From contig SPDT01000003.1 of NCBI GenBank assembly GCA_008477525.1, forward strand, positions 1,922,001 to 1,986,000: a stretch of DNA of 64,000 bases, written 5' to 3'. This stretch comes from Hypomyces perniciosus (taxonomy: Eukaryota; Ascomycota; Sordariomycetes; Hypocreales; Hypocreaceae). The number at the start of each line of letters is the position of its first letter. Positions within the stretch are counted from its first letter, which is position 1. The position numbers and the translations under genes are program-made. Of this stretch, positions 33,364 to 45,598 are shown in pieces. Under the pieces are notes generated by a model that saw only the letters and a program-made list of their open reading frames with translations, made no database searches and was not told where the DNA came from.

Positions 33364-35023
33364 ACTCGCCGAACTCTTGTGCGCATGATCATTTGTTGCC
33401 AGCAGATAGCAGATACTGAGTTTTCAACTATTTAGTACATCTCACGAATGCAGAACACCACATGAGCCACATGCCCTACTGGAGAGTTCCCCCCCTTTCA
33501 TGGAAGGCAGAAGCACCGGGCACAATGTGTGATACATAAGCTGCCTTGTTGGCACAGAATAAATTGCTTCAATCAACATCCTGACATCCACATCTTCACT
33601 TCTCACCAAAGTTTGACACCAAGTCGGGTGACACTACTCTCGGCCTCGCTGTACTCCGCAGTTGATCATGTAAGAGAGAGGCAGATGACACAGACGGGGA
33701 AAGCATCCGTGGGGAGCACTGTGTGATTCCGTGTTATGGAGGATTAGTAACGACTATTTATGTCTTATCTCTGTGTTTCCTATATGTGTTGTTTGTGCGG
33801 GACGGGGAATTGATGGGTTGCATGTGTTGTCAGGTTCTTGGCTTGTCAGACATGAGATGCGGAAAGGAAGAATGAGACGTGTTATCCTTGGAGTCATTTT
33901 TGAGGCGGTGAGCCTACTATGCTGATTGTGGTCATGAACGTAATGAGCTGTAGTATATTTGTTCTTGTTTCGACGCTGATGTCTCTGATGAGTTGATGAT
34001 ATGTATCCCTTTTGGTGAGTGTTCCTTTGCTTCATCAGCTGATAACCTCATTATCGTCAATTGGCCAGCATTCGATATAATGGAGAGGATATATCACTCC
34101 TCTTCCCTGGCATCACACTCCATCGTCGCCTTACCCGATGCCTCTCATGCATCTATACCTAATCGTCACGCCACGGAACAGCCGATCTGCTTCCTCTCAC
34201 ATCTTCCCCCTCACCAATAGAGTGCCTTCTCTCATTATGACTCCTCGTTTCCTATGCTCACTCTAGCTGATGCAGTATCACCACAACCACACTACCAGGG
34301 CGACTTCTTCCCACCATCCATCCCATCGCGCCAATCCGCCTCGTCATCAAGACCAACAAGCGAACACGTATCCTCTTTCTCAACTCTCATCATGCAGCTA
34401 AGCTACCACCTAGACGCAGTATCCCCATGCAGGACACGGAGAGCTTCCATTGCTCCGGGGAGAAGGCAGCAACACCACCATCTCACCAACACTGACATGC
34501 CGTGTCCCTCTTCACTTCACCGTTCCACTCGGGACGATCGATGACACTTCACGAACCATTACATCCCCCCGTGCTGCCATCGCGTAATTGCCACCCCGCA
34601 GCCGTTCATCCCAATCACCCGACCTGAAACTCCCCGAGACCTCGCACTTGTGCGACCCGGGTTTTCCCTCCTATCACCTGTGCAACACGGTTGCCTCCTC
34701 AGATAGCAATGCCTCTTTTTTTTTGGTGGCAGCTGCCTTCCCTTCCGGTTTCTTGTGTGGTCGTATGTTGTGGCCCATGGGAATGCCTGCCGAGGCAACC
34801 AACCGTAGGACCGGCTGAACCGTTGACGGACCCGGGTCACGACGTCAATGTCGGCGGAGCCGCGCGGCGGTGACGGTGGGCGAACCACTGTCGGGGTTCT
34901 AACTATGAAGATAAAGTATTATTAGTTCCGGGTGGTGCTGCTGCTCTCTTGCTTAAACAGTTTGAAGACAGCGTTTCATCCTCGTCATCAAGGGGAAAAG
35001 TTGGATCTTTGTTATTGCAGAGA
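33364..35023. other. Intergenic DNA
   Basis: 1.66 kb with no supported gene. Several open frames exist, but none has recognisable domains or splice structure. The region before 35024 should hold the promoter and leader of the next gene. Confidence 0.5.
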
Positions 35024-36778
35024 ATGGCTACAGACATGATATCCCCTAATATGAATCCAAACTCAGGGGTAAATCAGAAGCCCAAGTCGAAGGCGAAGAA
35101 AGTGGAGGATGTAGTCAGGAGCTTGGCAATCGAGGAGTGGAATGCCCGATGGCTGGAGGAGCTCGTGGCCAAGGTGAAGGGGGAGCGTAGGTGACATATG
35201 CTTTTGAGCGAAAGATCTTACATGCTGATTCTTCCGTCGAACAGTTACAGATAGTGCCGAGGACGGTGATGGCTCAGATCCGAGCGTCTCTGACGATGAT
35301 CCTCCTACACCGATATCTGAATTTGGTGGCAATTCTCCAAAGTCCCCTTCAATGAGACAGTTCCAGACCACCGTCGAGGACGACGTCTCATCGCAAGACG
35401 GACGCGACTACACTGTCAACAGACCTCCGGATACAGCTCGGGACAGCAATACCCTCCTTACAGGGGCGTCGCAACCCATCCTAAATCGAGCATCTTCACA
35501 ACTCTCATCAAGATCCTCATCAGACTCATCATTCAGCACTTCCAACCAGTCCACTGCTTCCGTTTACACCGATCCCAACCCAAAAATAACCAGCCATCTC
35601 CTATCCCCTCCTCCGTCTTCCCATGGGGTCAACTTCCCTCAACCCCGACCAACCGTTCACTTCTCGGATAGACCACCGATTATCCATCGCAACACTCCAA
35701 CTGATTCGTACCGATCGCAAGAAACTTCCCGCTCCTCTGTGCCAGGGAGACCTAGCACGGAGTTGAACCTTGGGGATGTCAAGTGGGGGAGGTTGTTCAA
35801 CGAGAGAGATGAGCCGACAGCAGCACTGGGACAATTTCTCCGTGGCATTGCAAACTACATTGTAAGCATAAAACAAACACCCCTATGTCAACATGAATAA
35901 GACAAGCTGACTTGCACAGATCGCCGAGTATAGTCCTACAGACTCCCTAGTCATCCCACCAGATAAACTATACAAATTCTACACACGCTTCAAACTTGAC
36001 ACCGAAATCCTCCCTCTCCAACGTCAGTCCCTCATCCTCCTCCCTTCTCACAGAATCAGTCAACCTAACACCATTCACAGAAATCTTCGACACCCGCTCC
36101 TCCAAAACCCTCAGCGGGTTGGAATTCCTCTACACAGACCTCCGCTGCCAACACCACCTCACGCAATCCAACCTCACTTCCAAACCACACATTCCCTCCC
36201 TCACGCCCGCTGGTTTCGAAGACTGGATGACGCTCCTCATCCGTGCCTTTCCAGAACGTGAGGCCAAAAGATTAAGTCTCGTGGTCGCCGAGTTGCCCAT
36301 CGAAGCGGACCCAGATACCCGCAGCAGCAGCAGCAGCAGAAAAGGAGAACGATTACCCAAGCAGCTACCCAGGCCTCTATTCCCTGCTAGGTCTCACGTC
36401 AAGGCGTACGACTTACTCGTCTCCTCTCTGGGCGAATGGAATAAAATCACAACGCCAGAACCCATCTCCCTCTCGTGGCCACCCTCCTCCTCCTCCACAC
36501 AAAGACTTCCCCCCAGGGTATCTAAAGAAGACACCGGACGATACAAAGATTCGTCCAGCGGACAAACACCCCCCACACACCGTTCATCTCGCACCAAGAC
36601 ATATGATGAGCGCCACAGCAAGCACTCCCGAGAACGGGAGCACGAGTCACGACATCGCGGGAGTTCGGATCGCAGTTCGCGACACTCGTCGCCCCCGAGG
36701 TATCACCGGAGTAAACGCTACAGGGGATCCAGTGCGGATGAGAGCCGTCGGGACAGGCAGGGGAGTAATATGTCGTAA
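35024..36778 (+). CDS. Conserved fungal protein, DUF7514-type domain
   Basis: 526 residues. Exons: 35024-35186, 35245-35861, 35920-36022, 36081-36778. The first third is Ser/Pro-rich and probably disordered. The conserved core, from about residue 230, starts VKWGRLFNERDEPTAALGQF then LRGIANYIIAEYSPTDSLVI, and continues through TRSSKTLSGLEFLYTDLRCQ to GFEDWMTLLIRAFPEREAKR, as in fungal proteins annotated DUF7514. The C terminus is rich in Arg/Ser/His (RDRQGSNMS end), which could bind RNA or be phosphorylated. The start is the first ATG in frame; an upstream exon cannot be excluded because a CAG acceptor-like site lies 4 bp before it. Function is unknown. Confidence 0.75.
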
Positions 36779-37862
36779 ACGTGTTTGGGATTTCTGGTTT
36801 TGTTCGCGGCGAGGAGAGGAACAAGGAGAAAGGGGGGTCTGTGAGAAAACGTGAGTAATGGGGCTATTATTAATTCGTTCACCGAACGAGAGATGGGCAA
36901 CGTGAAAAGTCAAGGCATGCACAGAGTGAAAAAAAGTTCATGAGATTGTCGAAAAGGGATAACATCGAACCACCGCTTCAGAATGTATGAGTAATAGAAG
37001 CATTTCAATTAGGAGTCCAGAGTCCAAGACTCACAGACAACAAGAATGAGTATCTCAACTATTGAGGGCACAAGATGCCGCTTCCTTGGAAACACCATTC
37101 GCTGTTTCTTCTCCATCCCTCGAAAAGGATAGTGTGAAGAACACTAACAAGAGACTCAACACAATCAGAAGAAGAGGCCAAAAAAAAGATTTTGTGGCAG
37201 TCAAAAAAAAAAGAGAAACCGCCAAATGATATTTGCTAGACACAGAAAACGTCTGCAACGTCCTTCCAGGACATAAAACACAATACCAGAAATACAAAAA
37301 AATCCCTGCGCCGCACAATGCCTTCCTATGTACTTTTTGTGTGAATTGCGTTGCCACTCGCATGCGCGATGGATACAATGAATAATGAAACAAGAGGAGA
37401 TCTAAATAATGATAACGGGAGGATAAAAAAGATAATGAGACTTCGTTCGTAGCAGGATTTTACTCCATATTCTCGTGCTTCCAGGAAATGCCAACAAAAA
37501 GAGTTCCAATCTGCTTGCTGTGATGCTCATTCATGGGTATTTACCAAGGGAGGGCGGTGAAGTCATATTAACCCTCCCTCAGTCGAAAGACAGTAGTAAA
37601 GAAAATAGTTCATAACCAAGGGGCCGTCAGGGAAGTGGTTGTCTTCGTGAATTCATGGCATGACAAATAAAATAGTCATCGTTCCCGTTCATCTTTCATT
37701 CCATCCAAAGAGCGTTCTTTTTTTTTGTCTCGTGAGTCGTCGTAACCTTTTGCTCGGGGTGTTGGTTGTTTCTCATGCCGCCATTCATGTCGTTTCGTGT
37801 CGTCAACTGGTGTTCGTCACGACAGGGACCAAGCCTTCAGTGTCCTTCTCTTACAATTCGTC
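36779..37862. other. Convergent 3' intergenic region
   Basis: 1.1 kb between the stop codons of two convergent genes. A-rich tracts at 37180-37320 are consistent with 3' ends of transcripts. I see no gene. Confidence 0.5.
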
Positions 37863-39107
37863 TCACCGCGTAGGCGAGGCGGCGGCTATCGAGGAGTCAT
37901 AGCCCAAGAAGCTAACCATGCTGGAGCGGTGAGCCCGCTTCCTCTTGAGTGCCTGGTAACCCTCCTTGAAGACTGTGAAGCAACGCTGCAGCTCCCTGTC
38001 GGGGTGAGGTGGCATCTGGATCTCAACTGCCTTAAGACAGACGCGCAGGTGCTGAACCTCGGCATCATTTTCCTGTAGCTCTTGTTCTCTGGAAAGCTGT
38101 GAGCCTTTTGCATGCGGTGAGGGAGGGGGGCTTGATTTCACTCACAAGTAGGTGATGCGGTTTTGAAGGAAGATGATGCGCTGGGCTGCTCGTTCGGCGC
38201 GCTCGATTAGTAGTTTGTGGATGTGCTAGCAGAATAGTCAGCGACACATCATTGCAAGTACAACAGCAAAAACACTCACATCGGACTCCTCCTGGCGGGC
38301 TTTGAGGTTGGTAACCACAGTAACCAGCTCATCATTCAACTTGTTCATCTCGGAAATAACCTTCTTCGCTTGCGCCGCCGTCATCCCCTTCTTAGGAGGT
38401 GGCTCCTCCTCTTCCTCCGACTCTTCGCGCTGATCCCTTGACAGCACCGGAGACAGATGCGACAGATCGGAGAAGCGGGAGCGCAATGATGATGACGGGG
38501 GCGAGCTGAAGATTGGTCCGCCATCAAGGTCGCTGTGGCTTGCCTGGCGGATTGGTGTTTGGATGCTCTGGAAGCTCATGGGCCGCTGTTGCTTCTGGGC
38601 CAGAGGACTCCCGTAGACACTCCCAATGGCCAGGGGGCTTCCACCCATGCTCCCGCCCATGCTCCCACCAAGAACTTGCTCAATTTGGACGACCTGGCTG
38701 TCCAATGCAGCGAGCTCCTCCATGTTGTCGCCGTAAGTGAGGCGCTGGGCCAGAAGACTCAGGCGCCTCGCCAGCTCCCGTCTGCCAGCCCTGGCGGCGT
38801 CTATTCCATTTCCATCGCGCAGGGGAGTACTCCGTGAGAGTTCCAGCTCCCTCCTCAGGGGACTCAGAATGCTGCCTCCAGACAATCCAAAGCTCGAGGC
38901 AACGCTGGGGCTAGATCTTATCGGCGGAGGAGTTTCGGCACTGGTGACGGTCTCTCGTTTATTGGCGAGGCTGTTCGTCCGGCTGGTGCGGGTGCTCGCT
39001 CTGTGTCCGAGACTGCTACTTGTTCTGCTGCTCGTACTTGTCCGGCGGACCAGCGCCTCGGCAACGTTTGGCTGTTGTTCCTCCTCTTCCTCGTCCCGCC
39101 GGGCCAT
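37863..39107 (-). CDS. Conserved fungal coiled-coil protein
   Basis: 377 residues. Exons: 39107-38280, 38225-38146, 38088-37863. The N-terminal half is low-complexity and Ser/Arg/Glu-rich with GGSMGGSMGGS repeats. The C-terminal third is predicted coiled coil (AAQAKKVISEMNKLNDELV, IHKLLIERAERAAQRIIFLQ, ITYLEQELQENDAEVQHLRV) followed by a conserved RELQRCFTVFKEGYQALKRK motif. I do not recognise the family. The splice choice at 38089 is fixed by the unbroken heptad pattern. A structural or scaffold role is inference only. Confidence 0.75.
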
Positions 39108-41341
39108 CACAGCGCAAAGTGTCGTTTCGGTAATAGTGGCGGTAGTGGTGTTGGTGATGATTGCGATGGTGGTTGATGATGGGCTTCTTGACCGAGCTCA
39201 CCGACTTTGTCTCCTAACCGCACGCACTCTCACACACACCCTGGAACTGCCACCACCTAGATCCGACTCTGTCGATGCTTACTTACCAAACTAACCCAGC
39301 CTCCTTATTCAATCGAATGGCTCGCTCCCTTCTGCACGCGTCGCCGACACGGCAGACGGGCGCTAGTGGTAGATGGTGCGGCCTGAAAAATTGATGGATT
39401 TTTCGATTGTCGACGATTGTAAAAAAGGAAAAATGCCCGTTTAGCGGCCTTGCCGCCAGGAGCTTCCAAAGTTGGGCTGGGTGAGGTTGGTGTTACGGAG
39501 CAGAGAGGGTCAATCCAGCAATTAGCGTAATAGCCTCAGCTCGGGAGCTCCGTTTGGATGAGGAGGAGTTTCGCACAGGGCTGCGCGGATCAATGGGGTT
39601 CCGAGGCTCCGAGGAGCGACTCGACGTTTGCCAACTCATCAACAAAAGGTACGAAGTGGGGTGCGAGTGATACTTCGTATGTACGGAGTACTACTCTGTA
39701 TCCAAGCGCCAGCCACTGCACAACAAACAATGTACGAGTATGTACTGGCGCGCGCCCGAAAAGTGGCTGGAATGGTGCAATAAAAAACGGCATGTGATTG
39801 ATTGGATGGTACGGAGTAGTAGGTCGGGTAACGGGGCCTTGACCTTAGCCGCCCACACCCGCTGTAAGCTTACCGCGCTGCCCGCTTGTCTTACTCCGTA
39901 CAGAGTACAGTGTAGGAGTATCAGATCACTGAGATCCATGTGTTGTGCGCGTGACTTGGAGGTGCAGTTCCGTCCGAATGTCTAACAGGCAGAGTCTGTT
40001 AGTGAGTGACTTGGTCCTTTTTTTTTGGCGTTTCAACGAGGGTGCTGCTTCGTAGTAGTAATATTGTTCATACTATTAGTATTGTTGAAGTGGGCTGACG
40101 TCTGGATGTCATACATCTCCCTCTCTTCTCTCCCATACCTCTCATACGAGGTCCCTAGCATACAGCGCGCGGTCCGTTCGTCCGCGTGGCGTTTACCCGA
40201 GCATCTTCAATAGTAGTACTATTGACAAAGTTGGTGATGCATCTTTATCTTCCAGATCAAATCTGAAATCATGCATCGACAGGTACTGCGTAGATGCGGT
40301 ATGTAGTGTTTCGTCTTCTCTACAAATGCATTGCCCCAGATCGGGTATCCCGTTGGCCTCAGCTGTCCATCTCCTTCTCCTGGGCCCAAGCACCTATTAC
40401 ATCACCACCATGTTCGATTCTCATGCTTGATTGGCGCTCTCGCCGGATCGACCTGCAGGGGAGGCTTGGAGTTGATGGATTGAAGAGTTCTCCTCATCAG
40501 CAACTTACATAGGTAACTCAAGACACCAATCCAATGTACAGCTCTAACGCGGATATCCCTCATATGCTCTGAAACTTAGGTAGGTATGATACACGATACG
40601 AGTATATACGCATAGCTCCTCGGTAGACTGGAATCGACACCAAGCCATAGCATATTAGCTAGATACTCGGTAGAATGTATTGATCGACGGTGCGTGCTCC
40701 TCATCCCGCTCCTCCGTCTGTTCTCCCTCCGTCCACGCGACTCTTCCTCTTCCCACACACTGCCATCTGCCGAGTCTGATCAGGTTTTGCGCTTCCTAAC
40801 CCATGACGCATTGCCAGCGACGACGAAACCTCCTTTTCCGGGACATTTTTTTTTCATCACCTTGAAACCCCTGCGCTATAGTCATTCATAGGTAGTCACC
40901 TTGCTTGTCATATCAGTACTACCGACGGGGCTCCGGACTGTCCCTCCGTACATCCTCGGCTACGTTCATATGTCTGTCGGCACCTCATCATACTGCTGCT
41001 ACTAGTAGTAGTAGTCGTATCTAGTACCTAGTAGTACTACAACTAACTAGCAGTGCTAGAGCTTCTGCGGGGCCGCAATCGCTCAACTGTTGCCACCCTT
41101 GATTGACTCAGAGAGACAGACAGCTTCTCGGAACTTACAAACCTGCAACATAACAACAACAACAACAGCAGCAGCACCATTGTCGGTGCCAGAGATAGAG
41201 GCCGATCCATGACAAACGCCAACTAGACCATCTTCTCCCTCTTCTCCCCATCTTGCTGGCCTCATCAAAGCAGTAGAATCACACTCTCTCTTGGGGGTTT
41301 CGCGCGCGCCGCTCCCCCGCCAGCACCCTTCCCATCCCATC
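39108..41341. other. Divergent intergenic region
   Basis: 2.2 kb between two divergent genes. It has TACTTCGTA/TACGGAGTA motifs at 39671-39690, 39810 and 39892, TAGTAG runs near 40998-41040, and AAC/AGC repeats near 41155-41180 in the leader of the kinase gene. No supported gene. Confidence 0.5.
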
Positions 41342-42925
41342 ATGTCATGGAGGGCATCCGAGGCTTTGATGGACACCATCCGGCATTACGCCAAGTTCCC
41401 GGCCACAGGCGTGAGCTTGCGCCAGATGGTGCAGTTTGGCGATAACCCTTCAACTGGTATGTCGCCTTTCGTCCCTCAATTGACACCTGGAAGGCCATTC
41501 GTCCAAGCCATAACAAACAGTTGAGGTGCTGACATCATCGCTTTTTTTCTTTTCCACCACTCCAGGCACGTTGTTCCGCGCTTCACAGTTCCTTGCCGAG
41601 GAACTCCCCATTCGCCTGGCGCACCGCGTCGAGGAATTGGAGCATTTGCCAGATGGCTTAAATGACATGCCCTCTGTGAAGAAGGTCAAGGACTGGTACG
41701 CGCAGTCATTCGAGGTGCGTTCCTCTCGCCATCACCATCACCAAATGCCATGGCAAGCCCAGACTAACCAACCCTCCTCACAGGAACTCACACAGCTGCC
41801 TCGGCCAACCCTCCCCAAGGATGTCCGAGACCGTCTCATGAAGCCCGCCAAGTTCGGCTCCCGCGGCGCCTACGCCCAGCTCTCCGAAGCAACCCCCAAT
41901 CCCTCCATCGACGAAGGCGAAACCTCTGGCTGGGGCCGCATCCACAGCAGTGTCAACGGCAACGGCAATGGCCATGGCAAGACCAGATCTGTCGCACGGC
42001 GTTACTTCGCCACCGTCGACGACACAGGCGACTGGCCTCCCGAGCTACAGCTCTACAACCAGCGCTTCTCCCAGTGCCTCCACAAGATCAAGCGCCGCCA
42101 CGACAGCGTCGTCACCACCATGGCCCAGGGCATCCTCGAGTACAAGCGCCGCCGCCAGCGCATGCAAATCGACGGCAACATCCAGTCCTTCCTCGACCGC
42201 TTCTACATGTCCCGCATTGGCATCCGCATGCTCATCGGCCAGCACATCGCCCTAACCGACCAATCTCACCATCGCGACCCGGCCTACGTCGGCATCATCT
42301 GCACCAAGACAAACGTCCGCGAACTCGCCCAAGAGGCCATCGAAAACGCCCGCTTCGTCTGCGAAGACCACTACGGACTCTTCGAAGCGCCCCGCATCCA
42401 GCTCGTCTGCAACCCCAACCTCGACTTCATGTACGTCCCCGGCCACCTCTCCCACATGCTCTTCGAAACCCTCAAAAACTCCCTGCGCGCCGTCGTCGAA
42501 ACCCACGGCATGGACAAGCAGGAATTCCCCATCACCAAAGTCATCGTGGCCGAGGGCAAAGAAGACATCACCATCAAAATCTCCGACGAAGGTGGCGGCA
42601 TCCCCCGCAGCGCTATCCCCCTCGTCTGGACATACATGTACACCACCGTCGATCGCACACCAAACCTGGACCCGGACTTTGACAAGAGCGACTTCAAAGC
42701 CCCCATGGCTGGCTTCGGTTACGGTCTGCCCATCTCAAGGTTATACGCCCGCTACTTTGGCGGTGACCTAAAGCTCATCAGCATGGAAGGGTATGTCCCC
42801 CCTCCCCCCTCCATCCTCCCCCCTTTTATATCAAACCACAGATGCCTAACACGCTCCCCAGGTACGGAACAGACGTCTACCTCCACCTCAACCGCCTCTC
42901 CTCCTCCTCCGAACCCCTCCAATAG
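41342..42925 (+). CDS. Mitochondrial pyruvate dehydrogenase kinase-type protein kinase
   Basis: Mitochondrial kinase of the PDK/BCKDK family, which phosphorylates and inactivates 2-oxoacid dehydrogenase E1. 444 residues; exons 41342-41456, 41566-41714, 41784-42790, 42862-42925. The N-terminal regulatory bundle has KFPATGVSLRQMVQFG and FLAEELPIRLAHRVEEL; RRHDSVVTTMAQG precedes a helix. The GHKL ATP site is complete: N-box ETLKNSLRAVVE, G1 box ISDEGGGIP, G2 box GFGYGLPISRLYARYFGG. An extra Gly/Asn-rich loop (NGNGNGHGK) lies around residue 145. Whether the target is pyruvate or branched-chain dehydrogenase is not decided by sequence alone. Confidence 0.92.
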
Positions 42926-44128
42926 CAATTAAGCACCGCCAGAGCTTCCTCTACCCCATCCCTCATCCTGCGCAAGCGTCTCAAAGACCGCCGCGAGGTC
43001 ACTGAGCGTAGGCAAGTAGGCGACGCCGAGGCGGTGGTAAATGCACCTCCCAGCAGCTTCCTCAACAAGGATGATCAACAGCTGTAAAAAGAGAAAAAAG
43101 AGAAACACCCACCCCTACTGGAGAGAATTCAGAAAAATACAACCACAAAAGACGAAAACCTGTTTCGTTTTTTTTTAACATGACGCCTATCTAAAAGAAC
43201 AAAAGAGAAAGGGGTCATGAGCCCCCTCTCGCCAATGTTCTGATCGAGAAGAAACCCCCTCGTGGACGAGGATACTCAGGCACCGGGCGTGGTTCCCTGC
43301 CTGTCAACATTGATGATGTCTGTTGGATAAGAGACGGGAACAGACGACTCCCATGGCTATGAGAAAGAGAGAGAGAAAGAGAGAGAGGCTATTTGTGATG
43401 TCGTGTGTGATAATTCTAAGCGCGAAAAGGGGCGCGCGCACAGGGTTGGAATGATTAAGGATAAAAGAAGAACCAGGTTTGTTGACGACTCTTTTGTCAT
43501 CATACAAACGAGCCGGCGTTGAACGGTTAGTAGTAGATAATAGGCGGCGTTCTCATCCGTTCGCATCTACATCTACACATGAAACGAAGGGGGGCAAGAT
43601 TTTTGCAAATAAGGAGTACAGAGAGGAGGAGAACAGCGATGGTTATCAGTAGTTATGGTGGAAGGATATTCATGTCATCACACATCGCGTTGGTATCCAT
43701 GTTTGGTGATGGTTGGTCAAATGGAAGACATGGAAACGGAATCACAAAGTACCCTTCTTGTTTTGGCCAATTTGTCAATTCCCATAAAAGCCGTGAGATA
43801 ATACCCCATGTGTTGTCGTCAATAACAACCCCTCTAGACTCCGGCCCTTGCTTGTTGTTCCAGCAGAACCTAAGACTCCCCTAAGCCAGATATTCCTCAT
43901 GGACAATCCCATCGTCAATCACCATCGCCATGCTAAAAACCAAAAGTCTGCAAACATGTGTAGCCGAAATAACCTGCAACCAAAAGCAAAAGATCCTCTC
44001 ATCAAATAGAGAGAACTCGCAACCTCTCCCAGCCATCTCAGACTTTAATTGGCATGCGTCAAATCCACAATGAAAAGACTACCTGGTCGGTGAAGCTCGG
44101 TGTGACAGCCTGTTGCTTCACGAGCCAC
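42926..44128. other. Convergent 3' intergenic region
   Basis: 1.2 kb between convergent stop codons. It contains a GA-rich run (43360-43388) and no supported gene. Confidence 0.5.
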
Positions 44129-45598
44129 TCAATCATAGATATCAACATCATCATCCTCCGGCTCTCGGAATTCGACTACGTTTTGCTGTCGTTGGCGTTC
44201 AACCACAGGCGGGACAGCTCTAGCAACAATGTGCTGAGTGGCCCCCTGTCTCCGCAGTTCGGTTTGCGAAAGGCGGCACTAGAAACGGGTCAGTGAGCCG
44301 AGCCAGCATTGTGAATGAGTCAAAGTCCGAGTAGGATGGACTTACTTCACTGGATTTGGGCCATTTGCTACGGAGAGCGGGCTGCCTTCCGGGAGCGCTG
44401 TTCTCCCAGTTGTCGGAGTTGTCGCCAACGTCACTAGGAGCCGCGGAGGAGGTTGTCGTTGTAGCGGATTTGACACCCCGATATTGGTTGCCACTGGCAT
44501 CCCATGCATTGAAGGACATGCGACGTTTGCCTTCTCTCATGGTCGTAGCTGTGGATACGCTGCCAGACATCCGGTCGTTGCTGCTCGAACACTCCGATGC
44601 CGCATCACTACCCGCAGTAGAAGCCCCTTTTCCCCGTAGATGAGGCGGGAGACCTCCGGTACCCATTGAGCAAATACTCGCTGACGATCTAGTACCGGAA
44701 TCATTGCCCTTCTTGTCATCATCCTTCCTCAGGTGCGGAGGCAAGGGTTGTTGAGACGACGGCGCTGCAGAAACTGGTTGTGTCATATTCGTCGAGTTGT
44801 TGTCCGCAGCTGAGGCTTCACGTATCAAGGCATTGACATCCACGCCAGGGGGGATTTCTTGGTCCTGGATTCCCAGGGACTCAATACTGCAGACAGGAGC
44901 CTATACTGCGGTTAGTGAGCAATTTCACGAGTGTGGAATCGGATACACTTTACCTGTGGCTTCACATCGTCCGAAAAGAAGTCCGTACTATCCACGAACT
45001 CATCAGTCCAAACTTCCCGTCGCTCTTCCTCGATAGAGACATGTCCGGTCTCCAGTGGCGCAGGTGTCACATCTGGCTCCTGGGTCTCTGCCCAGGCGAT
45101 ACATCTCTTGCATCTCTTCCAGAAAAGTCAGTCGTCTTCTCGGTAGAGGTTTTGAGTTTATCACCACTCACGTAGATGCCATTTCTTCTGCTCGATACAC
45201 TGAACTCCTCAACGGGCTTGACCAGCCCGCAGAGTTCACATCTTAATTCCGAGCGTGATCCCGCAGTGTGGTCTCGGCAGGTCATTCCACAGTGAGCCGC
45301 GTTGATAGGTTGTCGAGTGTCGATCATGCGCTGGATCATGCGCTGTTGGTTATTCGAAAACGAACTCAGCGACTTCCACTCCCCACCGACTTTGCATCGG
45401 AACCTCGCTGGAGCAGTTGGTTGAGTTGCCCTGAAGGAGGTTAGCCACATTTAGGTTGACCTTTGGGCGTTGAAGTCATGGGAAACCAGCCTCATGCTTC
45501 CAGATCAAGGGGTGGTGTGATGTGTGAAGGGCGAAGGATCCGGTGAATTCATGTTTTCTGACTTACAGGTTCATGGTAGGAGTTGCCTTGCTGCTCAT
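44129..45598 (-). CDS. Stc1-domain protein (RNAi/heterochromatin adaptor-like)
   Basis: 382 residues. Exons: 45598-45567, 45430-45172, 45106-44954, 44900-44346, 44278-44129. The N-terminal Stc1 domain (about 15-120) is a LIM-like zinc module: RFRCKVGGEWKSLSSFSNNQ, GMTCRDH, LRCELCGLVKPVEEFS, then RCIAWAETQEPDVTP. The rest is Ser/Thr-rich with a twice-repeated LPPHLRK/LPPHLRG motif and a short conserved C terminus (REPEDDDVDIYD). In fission yeast Stc1 links the RNAi machinery to the Clr4 methyltransferase complex; in filamentous fungi the domain is widespread and the role mostly untested. Splicing is supported by frame continuity at all four junctions. Confidence 0.8.

Noticed and set aside
38737..39294. 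Plus-strand frame of 185 residues
   Set aside because: Antisense to the coiled-coil gene; Leu/Val-rich only because the sense strand is low complexity.
42074..42682. Plus-strand frame rich in Arg/Pro/His
   Set aside because: Alternate frame of the pyruvate dehydrogenase kinase exon, caused by strong third-position C bias.
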